A stretch of 64,000 bases of DNA from Mesorhizobium sp. CA14 (lineage in GTDB: Bacteria > Pseudomonadota > Alphaproteobacteria > Rhizobiales > Rhizobiaceae): assembly GCF_020165195.1 (NCBI RefSeq), contig NZ_JAIUHR010000007.1, positions 1 to 64,000 of the forward strand, in the 5' to 3' direction. The notes under the pieces are model-generated. The model did no database searches, was not told the DNA's origin, and saw nothing but the letters and a program-made list of their open reading frames with translations. This document shows positions 53,578 through 63,675 of this stretch, piece after piece (within the stretch, counting starts at the first letter, position 1; each line of letters starts with the position of its first letter). The position numbers and the translations under genes are program-made.

Positions 53578-53898
53578 GTGCCTTACAGTCCCCGTCGGTT
53601 TTTCAGCCGCCCGTATTGCCACAATTGGGCCGCATCCGGTCATCAAATTTCGTGATTGTATACTACCATTCCTTAGAAAAACATTGTCGCGGGCGGCGCA
53701 AGTGCCCGCGCGAAGTTTTTCAGTGCCCATCCACCGGCAAGCTCTGGCTGGTGGCACGCCGTCAGGCAATTCATCATCTTATCAGGAGCAACACACTTTG
53801 TGAGGGTACCGATGCGGAAGCATCTGGCGCAACCGGACATTGAGAGCTATTGATTTGGCATAGGGACACTTATTGGCGGCAGCAAGGGAGAAAACGCC
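53578..53898. other. 321-bp spacer upstream of glmM and the Cys-repeat gene
   Basis: A gene-free divergent region that must hold both promoters. A short hairpin, CGCGGGC with GCCCGCG, lies near 53693-53713. On the minus strand TATACA near 53660 could be the glmM -10, without a good -35. On the plus strand AAGGGAG precedes the ATG at 53899. Nothing further is supported. Confidence 0.35.
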
Positions 53899-54750
53899 AT
53901 GCTTATTCATAGACTTGCAGCTTTGACGGGTATCGCCGTCGCAACCTTGTTCCTGGCGGCGCCTGCCAACGCGCTGACCATGGCCGAGTGCAGCACCAAG
54001 TATAACGCGGCCAAGGATGCGGGAACGCTCGCCGGCCAGACCTGGAACCAGTTCCGCAAGGCGCAGTGCGGCACCGATGCTTCCGCCGCGACCGACACCA
54101 AGACGGCGACCGATACGAAGGCCGCCGACACCAAGACCACCAAGAAGGCAAAGACGACCGCCGCTGCCGACGACGCAGCCAAGGGCTTGAGCGCCAAGGA
54201 GTGCAGCACCAAGTACCAGGCCGCGAAATCCGCCGGCACGCTCAACGGCATGAAGTGGAACGACTTCCGCAAGGCCGAGTGCGGCCCTGGCGCAACCGCC
54301 GCTACCGCCCCCGCCACCGGCACCAAAACCGCCACGACGACCAAGACCTCCACCGCCGCTGCCGACGGCGGCAAGGGCCTGACCATGGCCGAATGCAGCA
54401 CCAAGTATCAGGCTGCGAAGACCGCCAACAAGCTGAACGGCATGAAGTGGAACGACTTCCGCAAGGCCGAATGCGGCGCCGCCGCCAGCGATGACGACAC
54501 CGTGCCGGCTCCGACTGAGGCGACTTTCACGAAGGAACCGGCCAAGCCGACTGTGGCCGCTCCGAAGGGCGTCACTTTCCCGACCGCCATCTCGCCGAAA
54601 TTCGCCAACGAGACCCCGGCCAAGGGCCGCATGCATACCTGCCTCGAGCAGTACTATGCCAACAAGGATGCCAACACGCTGAACGGCCTCAAGTGGATCC
54701 AGAAGGGCGGCGGTTTCTACAGCCTCTGCAATGCCAAGCTGAAGAGCTGA
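53899..54750 (+). CDS. secreted Cys-repeat protein, three tandem units plus C-terminal unit
   Basis: A 283-residue exported protein I cannot assign to a function. The signal peptide is cleaved at about ANA-L (25). Three near-identical units start LTMAECSTKYNAAKDAG / LSAKECSTKYQAAKSAG / LTMAECSTKYQAAKTAN and end WNDFRKAECG; the two Cys of each are exactly 26 apart (31-57, 102-128, 166-192). Linkers are Thr/Ala/Lys-rich. A fourth, different unit closes the protein (MHTCLEQYYANKDANT, LNGLKWIQKGGGFYSLCNAK), with Cys 29 apart (248-277). Each pair probably forms a disulfide in the periplasm. A distant resemblance to PsiF-type repeats is possible. Confidence 0.85.
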   Translation: MLIHRLAALTGIAVATLFLAAPANALTMAECSTKYNAAKDAGTLAGQTWNQFRKAQCGTDASAATDTKTATDTKAADTKTTKKAKTTAAADDAAKGLSAKECSTKYQAAKSAGTLNGMKWNDFRKAECGPGATAATAPATGTKTATTTKTSTAAADGGKGLTMAECSTKYQAAKTANKLNGMKWNDFRKAECGAAASDDDTVPAPTEATFTKEPAKPTVAAPKGVTFPTAISPKFANETPAKGRMHTCLEQYYANKDANTLNGLKWIQKGGGFYSLCNAKLKS

Positions 54751-54771
54751 TCGGTTAGTCTCTTCCAGAAC

Positions 54772-54805
54772 AAAGCCCGCGCATCGCAAGATGCGCGGGC
54801 TTTTT
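54772..54805 (+). terminator. intrinsic terminator after the first Cys-repeat gene
   Basis: Arms AAAGCCCGCGCAT and ATGCGCGGGCTTT with a 6-base loop, followed by TT. A second perfect hairpin, GTTGCGGGCG-AAGA-CGCCCGCAAC (54806-54829), follows without a gap. Confidence 0.9.
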
Positions 54806-54911
54806 GTTGCGGGCGAAGACGCCCGCAACCTGCTCGCATCTGGACTGTCGGCATCATCAATTGGCCCACACTGCTCACCGCCAGGCTTGTCCGTAGTCGC
54901 AAAGATTCTAG

Positions 54912-54940
54912 TTGAACATACAGGGAACAAACAGTATACA
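54912..54940 (+). promoter_or_regulatory. promoter of the second Cys-repeat gene
   Basis: TTGAAC (54912-54917) and TATACA (54935-54940) are separated by exactly 17 bp, 37 bp upstream of the ATG at 54977. With the terminator at 54772 this makes the second gene its own transcription unit. Confidence 0.65.
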
Positions 54941-54976
54941 AAAGGCGTCAAACTGTTATCAATCAGGAGGGTATCA

Positions 54977-55420
54977 ATGTTCAGTTTGAAATTGGCGACG
55001 TTGGCTGTGACGGCACTGGTCGCTTGGAGCGCCTCACCTGCGAGCGCGCTGACGATGAAGGAGTGCGGCGAGACCTATCGGGCAGCCAAGGAAGGCGGCA
55101 CTCTGAACGGCATGGACTGGGCCGCTTTCCGCAAGGAGAAATGCGCGACGTCCGCCGCGGAGAGTGTCAGCGCGGAGTCGGTCGAAACCGCGGACACCAG
55201 CGCGGCGGTCGCCCCCACTGTAGCGCCGGCGGGCGTGACATTCCCGACCACCCTCGCCGCCGAGTTCAAGACCGAAAAGCCCGCGAAGGCCCGGATGAAG
55301 ACCTGCCTCCAGGGTTATCACGACAACAAGGAGGCGGGCACGTTGAACGGCCTTCGCTGGATCCAGAAGGGCGGCGGCTACTACAGCCTCTGCAATGCGC
55401 GGCTGAAAGCTGAATCATAA
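54977..55420 (+). CDS. secreted Cys-repeat protein, short paralogue
   Basis: A 147-residue relative of the gene before it. The signal peptide is cleaved near ASA-L. One N-terminal unit (LTMKECGETYRAAKEGGTLN, GMDWAAFRKEKC; Cys30 and Cys56, 26 apart as in the paralogue), an Ala/Val/Thr-rich linker with GVTFPTTLAAEFKTEKPAKA, and the C-terminal unit (MKTCLQGYHDNKEAGTLNGL, RWIQKGGGYYSLCNARLK; Cys110 and Cys139, 29 apart). The paralogue has GVTFPTAISPKF at the same place, so the two differ mainly by the number of N-terminal units. ATG 54977 follows AGGAGG. Function unknown. Confidence 0.85.
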   Translation: MFSLKLATLAVTALVAWSASPASALTMKECGETYRAAKEGGTLNGMDWAAFRKEKCATSAAESVSAESVETADTSAAVAPTVAPAGVTFPTTLAAEFKTEKPAKARMKTCLQGYHDNKEAGTLNGLRWIQKGGGYYSLCNARLKAES

Positions 55421-55565
55421 AAATTCGAATACGGCGGATAAAGCGCTCCACCGTTTTCCCGCAGACGTTGAGCCATTATGCTCAGGCGTGTCCGAGAATC
55501 TGCTGTCGGGCGATATCTGGGCGCCAGGACGAGGGAAGCCTTGCCTTGTCTCCATTCCCAAACAA

Positions 55566-55593
55566 AAACGCCGCGGACCAAGCCGCGGCGTTT
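55566..55593. terminator. bidirectional terminator between the Cys-repeat gene and ftsH
   Basis: Arms AAACGCCGCGG and CCGCGGCGTTT with a 6-base loop, flanked by A-rich (AACAAAAA) and T-rich sequence, between convergent genes. It should stop transcripts from both sides. Confidence 0.8.
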
Positions 55594-55619
55594 CTCGATC
55601 GGTCTTTCGCTCACCAGCC

Positions 55620-57554
<1,935 letters not shown>

Positions 57555-57657
57555 CTATTGTCCCGTTGGGGCCCGCCTGCGGGCCCGCGATAATGGAGAA
57601 GCTCGGCCTAACATAGGGAGAGCGCCTCCCCTTGCCAAGCAGAACAGCACGTATCGG

Positions 57658-59034
57658 TTAAGCTTTCGCCCACCCTCGCCCACCATCATGGCCGTGGAAT
57701 GGCGGCGCCGGCATCGGCGGCGCGCCCATAAGCGCCGCGGTGGCGGCGGCTGGCTCGATCTCGAAGGACGGCAGGAAGCGCGCGAAAGGGGCCACCGCCG
57801 GAATGGCCGAGACCGGCTGCAGGCCCGCATTGCCGCCCGCAAAACCAAGGCATACGCCGCCGGACCACAACGAAGGCTCCGCGGCCAGCGCCGCGCGTGA
57901 AAGGCTTTGTGGGACATCCTCGCTCAGGGACGCTTGCCTGGCTGCGGCGGACCCCAGCGGCGCGATCACCAAATCGCCCGGCCCGTCTTTGAAAGTGATG
58001 CGGCAGCGATTGTCCCAGAGCAGGTTGTCCACCGGCGGCGTGGGGGCGGGCAGGTTGCGGTTTTCGCGGCGAAGGAAAATGCCGGTTCGGCGCGCGTCGA
58101 CCACCGTCCGCGACAATGTAGCGCAAAGCGACCCCCACCGCAGACGCGAAAGCAGCGCAGCGCAGCGCGCCTCATCGGCGAGGAACGACATGCCGCCGAC
58201 GGCGGCCAAGAGGATGCGCAACGCATAGTTGGCCGCCTCGCCGTCCTCATGCCCGGCAAAATCGCGATCAAGGCGGATGAGGCCCGGACTTGGTCTGTCG
58301 GCAAAGGCATCGATGAGCATGGCGGCGCGGCGACCGATATCCTGGCGCGCGAAAGCCGCCTGCTGCGACCGTGCCAGCGCTTCCGCGATGCGCCGTTCGC
58401 CTTCGCCCTGCGCGAGCTTCGCCCGCACGCGCGGCCGCTCGAAGCGGGCATCGACATTGGTCGGATCCTCGATCCAGCCGATCTCGCGAGCCTGCAGCAT
58501 CTCGCGCAGCGCCGCGCGCCTTGTGCCGAGCAGCGGCCGGACGATCCATGTCCGCCAGTCGTGCAGCGTAGCGGGCGCCATGCCGGCGAGGCCGCGGCCG
58601 TCATCGTCGCGCGCCTGCCGCATCAGCACGGTCTCGGCCTGGTCGTCCGCGGTGTGGCCGGTCAGGATCAGCTTGATGCCTTCAGCGACGGCTGCTTCCG
58701 CAAGCAGCCTGTAGCGCGCCTCGCGCGCGGCGGCCGGCAGCCCGGTCGCAGGCTTGTCGCCGTGCCAGGAGAGAATGCGATGCGCGATGCCGCGCTCGGC
58801 GCAGAAGTTGGCAACCTGCCGCGCCTCGATGGCCGAGTCCGGCCTCAAGCCGTGATCGATCGTCACCGCAAGCAGCCTGGCGCCCGATGCGGTCCGGTCG
58901 AAGTGATCGTTGAGAAGAAGAAGAAGGGCGGTCGAGTCGCTGCCGCCGGATACGGCCGCAACGGCGCCGCTCGAAAAGTCTAGGTCTGAGAAAAGGCCGT
59001 GTGAAAGATCAGTTTTAGTATCGGGCGTCAGCAC
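57658..59034 (-). CDS. tilS: tRNA(Ile)-lysidine synthetase
   Basis: Modifies C34 of the minor tRNA-Ile (CAU) to lysidine, using lysine and ATP. The 458-residue protein has the N-type ATP pyrophosphatase loop SGGSDST (29-35), then IDHGLRPDSAIEARQVANFC, LTGHTADDQAETVLMRQARD (a family hallmark) and GLAGMAPATLHDW. The C-terminal half is less conserved. Its start overlaps the cpoB end by seven bases. Confidence 0.95.
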   Translation of the reverse strand: MLTPDTKTDLSHGLFSDLDFSSGAVAAVSGGSDSTALLLLLNDHFDRTASGARLLAVTIDHGLRPDSAIEARQVANFCAERGIAHRILSWHGDKPATGLPAAAREARYRLLAEAAVAEGIKLILTGHTADDQAETVLMRQARDDDGRGLAGMAPATLHDWRTWIVRPLLGTRRAALREMLQAREIGWIEDPTNVDARFERPRVRAKLAQGEGERRIAEALARSQQAAFARQDIGRRAAMLIDAFADRPSPGLIRLDRDFAGHEDGEAANYALRILLAAVGGMSFLADEARCAALLSRLRWGSLCATLSRTVVDARRTGIFLRRENRNLPAPTPPVDNLLWDNRCRITFKDGPGDLVIAPLGSAAARQASLSEDVPQSLSRAALAAEPSLWSGGVCLGFAGGNAGLQPVSAIPAVAPFARFLPSFEIEPAAATAALMGAPPMPAPPFHGHDGGRGWAKA

Positions 59035-60194
59035 GCCGCCAGCGCCTTTTCCTGCTTGATGCGTTCCTTGAGCGTGCCCGAAACGTCGGGATAGCGCTTG
59101 CCGATCTCGTTGAAGGTGGCGCAGGCGACGTCGTTCTGCTTCAGGCCCACCAGCGAAACGCCGAGCTTGAGCAGCATGTCGGGCGCCTTCTTGGCCTTCG
59201 GATAGTCCTTGCTGGCGGCGAGGAAGACTTCCGCCGCATCGCGGTATTTCTGCTGGCCGAGCAGCGACTCGCCCAGCCAGTAATGCGCATCCGCCGCCTT
59301 GGCGTCCTTGGGGAAGCGCGAAATATGGTCGCGAAAACCCTGCTCGGCGGTCGGGTAATCGCCCGACAGGATGAACTGGTAGGAATTGCGGTAGAGCTCG
59401 TCGGGATTGTTGGTCGACGGCAGGGCCGCGACTTCCGTGCCGCCGGCTTTGTTCTTCCTGGCCGGCGTCTCGGCGGAAGGAGCGCCTGCCGTGGCCGCCG
59501 GAGCTTGCGCCGGCGCGCTGGCGTGCGGATCGGTCTCGGCATTGACGACGTTGCCGTTCTTGTCGACGGTGATGGTGCCGAAATCCTTCGGCGGCGCGCC
59601 GGTGATCAGCTTGCCGGGATCGCCGGTTTGCGATTCCACGATGACATCGCCGACTGTCTTGCCGCCGCCATTTTGCCCGCCGGTGCCGGCCGGCGCCTGC
59701 GTCGCCGGAGCCTGGGCGACGCCGTTGTCGGTTCCGGCTTCGCCGGTACCGGTAGCCCCAGTGCCGGCATCGCCGAGATTGGTGTTGCCGCCGTTGCTAT
59801 TTCCGTCCTGGGGCGTGGCCTCCGACTTCTTCTGTCCGGCCGGCTTGGCGCCGCCTTGCGAGCCGCCCTCGAGCTGCTGGAAGCGGAACTCGTTGTCTTC
59901 CTGCTGCTTGCGGATCTGTTCCTGCATCTGCAGGATCTGGAAATTCATCTCCTCGATCTTGCCGTTCAGCTGACGCAGTTGGTCTTGCAGACCGGTCACG
60001 CCACCGCTGCTGTCCTGCGCGATCTGCGCCTGCTCCGGCTTCTTCTTGTCGCCGAAGATGCCGAGTGTCGGCAGACGGAAGGTGAATCCGCCATCGGAAG
60101 CCTGCCCGGCGCTGTCGGCCGGCGCTGCAAGGCTTGGGAGGCTTGATACGAGCAGCAGCGCAAGCGTGCCGCTCAGGACCGTTCTGAAGTGCAT
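59028..60194 (-). CDS. cpoB: Tol-Pal system protein CpoB (YbgF)
   Basis: A 388-residue periplasmic protein coordinating peptidoglycan synthesis with outer-membrane constriction. A signal peptide ends at LAA-P; residues about 57-105 form a coiled coil for trimerisation (LQDQLRQLNGKIEEMNFQIL, QMQEQIRKQQEDNEFRFQQL). A long Gly/Ala/Thr/Asn-rich linker follows and the C-terminal TPR domain (DEYRNSYQFILSGDYPTAEQ-like, AHYWLGESLLGQQKYRDAAE) completes it. The linker makes it longer than E. coli CpoB. The open frame starts at 60254, but ATG 60194 gives the signal peptide. A terminator separates it from pal. Confidence 0.93.
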   Translation of the reverse strand: MHFRTVLSGTLALLLVSSLPSLAAPADSAGQASDGGFTFRLPTLGIFGDKKKPEQAQIAQDSSGGVTGLQDQLRQLNGKIEEMNFQILQMQEQIRKQQEDNEFRFQQLEGGSQGGAKPAGQKKSEATPQDGNSNGGNTNLGDAGTGATGTGEAGTDNGVAQAPATQAPAGTGGQNGGGKTVGDVIVESQTGDPGKLITGAPPKDFGTITVDKNGNVVNAETDPHASAPAQAPAATAGAPSAETPARKNKAGGTEVAALPSTNNPDELYRNSYQFILSGDYPTAEQGFRDHISRFPKDAKAADAHYWLGESLLGQQKYRDAAEVFLAASKDYPKAKKAPDMLLKLGVSLVGLKQNDVACATFNEIGKRYPDVSGTLKERIKQEKALAAC

Positions 60195-60321
60195 TCTGTC
60201 TCTCGCGGTGGGTGTTGGCCTGATGCGCCTTTCCAAATCAAACAAGGGAAGCAAGCGCCCTCGCGCTCATAGCAGGACGCGAGACTTCGGCCAAATTTTG
60301 TTTCGGTTTGTCGCAAATGAA

Positions 60322-60345
60322 AAAGGCGGCCCCGAGGCCGCCTTT
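60322..60345 (-). terminator. intrinsic terminator between pal and cpoB
   Basis: Arms AAAGGCGGCC and GGCCGCCTTT with a 4-base loop; on the minus strand it is followed by TT and T-rich sequence (CATTTGCG). It follows pal by about 60 bp, so cpoB-tilS probably needs its own promoter in 60195-60320. Confidence 0.82.
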
Positions 60346-60404
60346 CATGTTCGGGATGTTGCATTTTTGTCGCCGCGTCGGCGCGACGCCGCAGGACCCG
60401 GCTC

Positions 60405-60911
60405 TTAGGAGCCGGCGCCGGAAAGCGTGGTGACGGCGCGGCGGTTCTGCGACCAGCAGGAGATGTCGTCGCAGACGGCGACCGGACGCTCCTTGCCGTA
60501 GGAGATCGTCTTCAGGCGGCCGGCGGAGACGCCCTTGGAGACCAGGAAGTCGCGCGCGGCGGCGGCGCGGCGGGCGCCCAGCGCCAGATTGTACTCACGC
60601 GTGCCGCGCTCGTCGGCATGGCCTTCGATGACGATCGCGTACTGACGATACTGGTTGAGCCACTGCGCCTGACGCGACAGCGTGGTCTGCGCATCGGCGC
60701 GGATCGACGAGGAATCGGTGTCGAAGAAGATGCGGTCGCCGATGTTGACCGTGAAGTCCTGCGCCGAACCGGGGGTGGCTGCGCCGGCGCCGTTGAGGCC
60801 GAGATCCGCCGCGCTGTTCGGGGTCTTCTTCGAGGCGCAACCGGTGATGGCGAGAGCCGCCACCAGCGCAATCATCGCCGGGTTTCTGGTAAGTGCTGCG
60901 ATACGGCTCAT
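60405..60911 (-). CDS. pal: peptidoglycan-associated lipoprotein Pal
   Basis: A 168-residue outer-membrane lipoprotein that binds peptidoglycan and TolB. The lipobox is ITGC with Cys25. The OmpA-like domain has FFDTDSSSIRADAQTTL, IVIEGHADERGTREYNLALG, ARRAAAARDFLVSKGV and ISYGKERPV. Closely related rhizobial and brucella proteins are called Omp16. The start at 60911 (MSRIAALTRN) gives the signal; the open frame begins 13 codons earlier. Confidence 0.96.
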   Translation of the reverse strand: MSRIAALTRNPAMIALVAALAITGCASKKTPNSAADLGLNGAGAATPGSAQDFTVNIGDRIFFDTDSSSIRADAQTTLSRQAQWLNQYRQYAIVIEGHADERGTREYNLALGARRAAAARDFLVSKGVSAGRLKTISYGKERPVAVCDDISCWSQNRRAVTTLSGAGS

Positions 60912-61105
60912 GCCGCCTCTCCTTCGCATATGAGTGATTTCGTTGATCACCCAGTAACCACGTTTGGGTTAACCGGCATTCAAGAAACACGGTTAATGTT
61001 TGGTTTCGAGCCGCCCTCCGCGGCCCTTCTCGTCCCACGCATTTACCAAGGGCAAGACTGCGCGCGGACCCTAGGCAGAAATGCGGCCAAAACGCGACCA
61101 AGGGG

Positions 61106-61134
61106 GAAAGCGGGATTTTGAACCGCCCGCTTTC
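61106..61134. terminator. hairpin between tolB and pal
   Basis: Arms GAAAGCGGG and CCCGCTTTC with an 11-base loop, 27 bp after the tolB stop on the minus strand. No T-run follows on that strand (CCCCCTTGG), so it may be a processing or partial termination signal. Confidence 0.45.
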
Positions 61135-61160
61135 TTCAGTTCTTCAATTCCTCAGTTCCC

Positions 61161-62474
61161 CTACTCGAGAAGCGGCGACCAAGCCGGGTCGGAAGCGTAG
61201 TTCGCCGTCGGAATCTGCTGCTCGTTGCGGCCGGTCAGATCGACCGAGACCAGCTTGGGTCCGCCTGCGGAGTCGCGGAAGAACATCAAGACGCGGCCGT
61301 TCGGCGCCCAGGTCGGCCCCTCCTGCTGGAAGCCAGAGGACAGGATGCGCTCGCCCGAGCCGTCGGTCTTCATGACGCCGATCTGGAACTCGCCGCCGCT
61401 CTGCTTGGTGAAGGCGATGAGGTCGCCTCGCGGCGACCAGACCGGCGTCGAATAGACGCCGTCGCCGAAGGAGATACGGTGCGGGTTGGAGCCGTCCGCG
61501 CCCATGACATAGATCTGCGAGCGGCCGCTGCCGCCGCCGCGGTCGGAGGTGAAGACGATCTGCGAGCCGTCCGGCGAATAGGAGGGCGAGGTGTCGATGG
61601 CAGTGGAGTCGGTTAGCCGCGTCGTCGAGCGGCTCCTCAGGTCCATGGCGAAGATGTTGGAGTTGCCGTCGTCGCGCAGCAGGCTCATGATCACCTTCTG
61701 GCCGTCGGGCGAAAAGCGCGGCGCGAACGTCATGCCCGGGAAATTGCCGACCAGCTCGCGCTGGCCGGTTTCGATCTGCAGCAGATAGACCTTCGGCTGT
61801 CCGCTCTCATAGGACATATAGGTGATTTCCTGCCGGTTAGGCGAGAAACGCGGCGTCAGCACGATCGAGCGGCCGTCCGACAGATAGCGCACATTGGCGC
61901 CGTCCTGGTCCATGATGGCGAGGCGCTTCTTGCGCGCGTTCTTTGCCCCGGATTCGTCGACGAAGACGACGCGGGTGTCGAAATAGCCTTTTTCGCCGGT
62001 GATCTTCTCATAGATCGCGTCGGCAATGATGTGCGCGACGCGGCGTTGATTGGCATCGTTGGCGAAAAACTGCTCGCCGGCCAGCTGCTGGTTGCCGAAA
62101 ATGTCCCACAGGCGGTACTGGGCGCGGATGCGGCCGTCCGCCTCCTTGCTCACGCTGCCGGTGACCAGCGCCTGCGCGTTGATGACCTTCCAATCGTCGA
62201 AACGGGGCGTGGCATCCGGATTGGAGATCTTTTCGACAAAGGCGGCCTTGTCGATCGGCGCGAACAGTCCCGACCGTTTCAGATCGGCTGCGACGATCTC
62301 CGATATCTGCGGGCCAAGCCCTCCCTGGAAGTCAGGGATGGCGATCGGCATCGGCTCGACATTGCCTTTGTTGACGTTCAGCTCGAGAGTTGCCTGGGCA
62401 GGCAAGGTGGCGACAGAACTTATGCCCATCGCCATCGCGGCGACCATCAGGAGCGGCTTGAGGATGGATTTCAT
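61161..62474 (-). CDS. tolB: Tol-Pal system protein TolB
   Basis: A 437-residue periplasmic protein of the Tol-Pal complex. The signal peptide ends at AQA-T; the N-terminal domain ([26 protein letters not shown]) binds TolA and Pal, and the C-terminal beta-propeller has repeated SPDGQ/PNRQ-type units ([59 protein letters not shown]). It lies 40 bp after tolA on the same strand. Confidence 0.97.
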   Translation of the reverse strand: MKSILKPLLMVAAMAMGISSVATLPAQATLELNVNKGNVEPMPIAIPDFQGGLGPQISEIVAADLKRSGLFAPIDKAAFVEKISNPDATPRFDDWKVINAQALVTGSVSKEADGRIRAQYRLWDIFGNQQLAGEQFFANDANQRRVAHIIADAIYEKITGEKGYFDTRVVFVDESGAKNARKKRLAIMDQDGANVRYLSDGRSIVLTPRFSPNRQEITYMSYESGQPKVYLLQIETGQRELVGNFPGMTFAPRFSPDGQKVIMSLLRDDGNSNIFAMDLRSRSTTRLTDSTAIDTSPSYSPDGSQIVFTSDRGGGSGRSQIYVMGADGSNPHRISFGDGVYSTPVWSPRGDLIAFTKQSGGEFQIGVMKTDGSGERILSSGFQQEGPTWAPNGRVLMFFRDSAGGPKLVSVDLTGRNEQQIPTANYASDPAWSPLLE

Positions 62475-62513
62475 GTCTTCTCGCTTCTCTTGCTGATTTT
62501 TTGGACGCTCAGG

Positions 62514-63668
62514 CTACAGGCCAAGCATCGCTCTCGGATCGAAGTTGACGCGAATGTCAGACCAGATGTCTTGCTTTCCGGCGGGAACCTGCAGCCCGGC
62601 GACATCGCATTTCTGCACGGCGCGAATCGCGCTGGCGTCGAATTGGGGGTTGCCGCTGGACTTCTCGACGGTCGGGCGGCCCTCCAGCTTGCCGGAGGCA
62701 TTCAGGTTGAAACGGATCACCACGGTGAAGTTCTCGGAGCCTTCGAGGCCGACCGGAAGGGTCCAGCAACCACCGAGCTGATCCTCCAGCGCCCCTTGCT
62801 CCGACCTGGAGAGCTTCTGGCCCTGATCCTTTTCGCCACCGAGCGAGGCCTGCTGGGTCGAGCGCTTGGCGCCGCCGCCGGTCGGCTTCTGCTTGTCGAG
62901 CAGAGCCGTTATCTCATCGGCGTTGAACTGCTTCTCGTCCGATTTCTTCTTGGAAGACGCTTCCTTTACCGGCTTTTCAGCGTCCTTGCGATCCGGCGCC
63001 TTGGCGCTCTCGGCCTGGGCCGGCTGCGGCTTCGGCCGCGCTTCCGGCGCGGGCGCCGAATCCGGAAGCTTCGCTTCCTCCGCCGGCTGATCCTGCGAGA
63101 TCGCCTCGGCCACCGCGTCGGGCTTGATCTCTTCCTTTTGGATGGCCGCGGTCTTGTCCGGCTGCGGCGCGGGCGTCGGTTCCTTGGCCGGCGTCGGCTT
63201 CGGCTCCGTCTGCTTGACCGGCTCGGGCTTGACTTCTTGCTTGGGCGTCGGCGTCGGCGCGACTTCCGTGGCAGGCGTCGGCTTCGGCTTCTCCTGCGGC
63301 TTCGGCACGTCCTCGACCGCGGGCTTCTCGGTCGGCGTCGGCGCGGGCGGCGGCGCCGCCGTCTTGTCGACCGGCTTCGGCTTGGCTTCGTCCGTCACCG
63401 GCTTGTCGGTGTCGACGGTATTCTCCCCGACCTTCTGGGCATTGGGAACGACGTCCGGGCGCTTCGTCGGAACAGGCGCCGGCTTGTCATGCATGACCGC
63501 CTTCTTGTCGCCCTGCAGCGTCTGTGCCACGGCTTCCATCGGCACGATGTCGACTGCCACCGACTCCACGTCGGAGGCAGGCATGGCCGGCGGCGACGAC
63601 AGCGTGAACAGCCCGAAGGCCAGCGCCACCGCATGCAAGATCACCGAAGAGGTGAGACCGGTCCGCAT
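62514..63668 (-). CDS. tolA: Tol-Pal system protein TolA (TonB C-terminal family)
   Basis: A 384-residue inner-membrane protein linking TolQR to Pal/TolB. Residues 5-24 form the transmembrane anchor; residues about 50-250 are a Pro/Lys/Glu/Ala-rich rod with many KP and EPKP units; the C-terminal 130 residues form the TonB/TolA-like domain (EQGALEDQLGGCWTLPVGLE, GRPTVEKSSGNPQFDASAIR). Rhizobial TolA is shorter than that of E. coli. It is 8 bp after tolR. Confidence 0.93.
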   Translation of the reverse strand: MRTGLTSSVILHAVALAFGLFTLSSPPAMPASDVESVAVDIVPMEAVAQTLQGDKKAVMHDKPAPVPTKRPDVVPNAQKVGENTVDTDKPVTDEAKPKPVDKTAAPPPAPTPTEKPAVEDVPKPQEKPKPTPATEVAPTPTPKQEVKPEPVKQTEPKPTPAKEPTPAPQPDKTAAIQKEEIKPDAVAEAISQDQPAEEAKLPDSAPAPEARPKPQPAQAESAKAPDRKDAEKPVKEASSKKKSDEKQFNADEITALLDKQKPTGGGAKRSTQQASLGGEKDQGQKLSRSEQGALEDQLGGCWTLPVGLEGSENFTVVIRFNLNASGKLEGRPTVEKSSGNPQFDASAIRAVQKCDVAGLQVPAGKQDIWSDIRVNFDPRAMLGL

Positions 63669-63675
63669 TTGGCGT

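Noticed and set aside
54751..54976. One transcript for both Cys-repeat genes
   Set aside because: Two hairpins including a strong terminator lie between them, and a TTGAAC-17-TATACA promoter precedes the second gene.
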